From NCBI GenBank assembly GCA_002401945.1, contig NVUP01000001.1, positions 120,720-127,070 of the forward strand: a DNA stretch of 6,351 bases, read 5' to 3'. The DNA comes from Paracoccaceae bacterium. GTDB taxonomy: Bacteria; Pseudomonadota; Alphaproteobacteria; Rhodobacterales; Rhodobacteraceae. The notes under the pieces were generated by a model. The model was given only the letters and a program-made list of their open reading frames with translations. It was not told the origin of the DNA and made no database searches. Positions 6,197 to 6,351 of the stretch are shown here, in pieces. A program made the translations under genes and the position numbers. Every line of letters starts with the position of its first letter. The stretch's first letter is position 1.

Positions 6197-6351
6197 GGCT
6201 GGATCGCCTTTTTGATCGTGTCGATGTCGATATGGGCCGCGAAAGTTTGGGAGAGCGCCTCATTGACTTTTTGAGACCAGCCGCCAGGCGCTACCGTGTT
6301 TTGGTTCAATCCATCAATCACAGGCAATCTACCCAAATGCGCAACGTTACC
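6193..6351 (-). CDS. bioD: Dethiobiotin synthetase BioD, C-terminal end (partial)
   Basis: The last 52 residues of a protein whose start lies beyond the right edge. Seen: the fragment begins GNVAHLGRLPVIDGLN and runs through an amphipathic helix (VNEALSQTFAAHIDI) to a TGA that overlaps the bioA ATG. A LGRLP-like turn followed by a helix and a short tail fits the C-terminus of alphaproteobacterial BioD, which closes the dethiobiotin ring using ATP and CO2. The ATP-binding P-loop would be outside the window. The call depends largely on position directly upstream of bioA; another bio gene is possible but less likely. Confidence 0.7.
   Translation of the reverse strand, partial: GNVAHLGRLPVIDGLNQNTVAPGGWSQKVNEALSQTFAAHIDIDTIKKAIQP

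Overview
The window looks like chromosomal DNA of a marine alphaproteobacterium, most likely of the Roseobacter group (Rhodobacterales). This rests on general features: moderately high GC, a glycine-betaine-type ABC transporter with the order binding protein-ATPase-permease, and a compact bio cluster with overlapping genes. No 16S or other marker is present, so the taxonomic call is an inference. I see no phage, insertion sequence, CRISPR or toxin-antitoxin signature. This is ordinary metabolic DNA with a few unusual small structures.

Left part (1-2241, minus strand): a quaternary-ammonium/betaine ABC uptake operon. It reads binding protein (2241-1276), ATPase (1265-213, GTG start), then permease (from 213 off the left edge). 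The binding protein would capture a compatible solute or methylated amine in the periplasm, the permease would form the channel, and the ATPase would drive import. Two perfect stem-loops lie in the first ~100 bases of the ATPase gene, just after the binding-protein gene.

Middle (2242-3465): a 542-base divergent intergenic region with several short inverted repeats. It is followed by one plus-strand gene (2784-3380) for an uncharacterised exported protein of 198 residues. A composite double palindrome (3403-3455) sits between this gene and the convergent bio operon, where it probably terminates transcription.

Right part (3466-6351, minus strand): the downstream half of a biotin operon, bioD (3' end only), bioA, bioG and bioC, all joined by overlapping stop and start codons. 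BioC methylates malonyl-ACP to start pimeloyl synthesis, and BioG removes the methyl ester when the chain is complete. BioA and BioD carry out the 7,8-diaminopelargonate and dethiobiotin steps. bioF, bioB and the operon promoter must lie outside the window, if present.

I found no clear evidence of a new biological system. The observations most worth checking are the paired stem-loops inside the ATPase gene, the composite palindrome, and the uncharacterised exported protein with its long upstream region.
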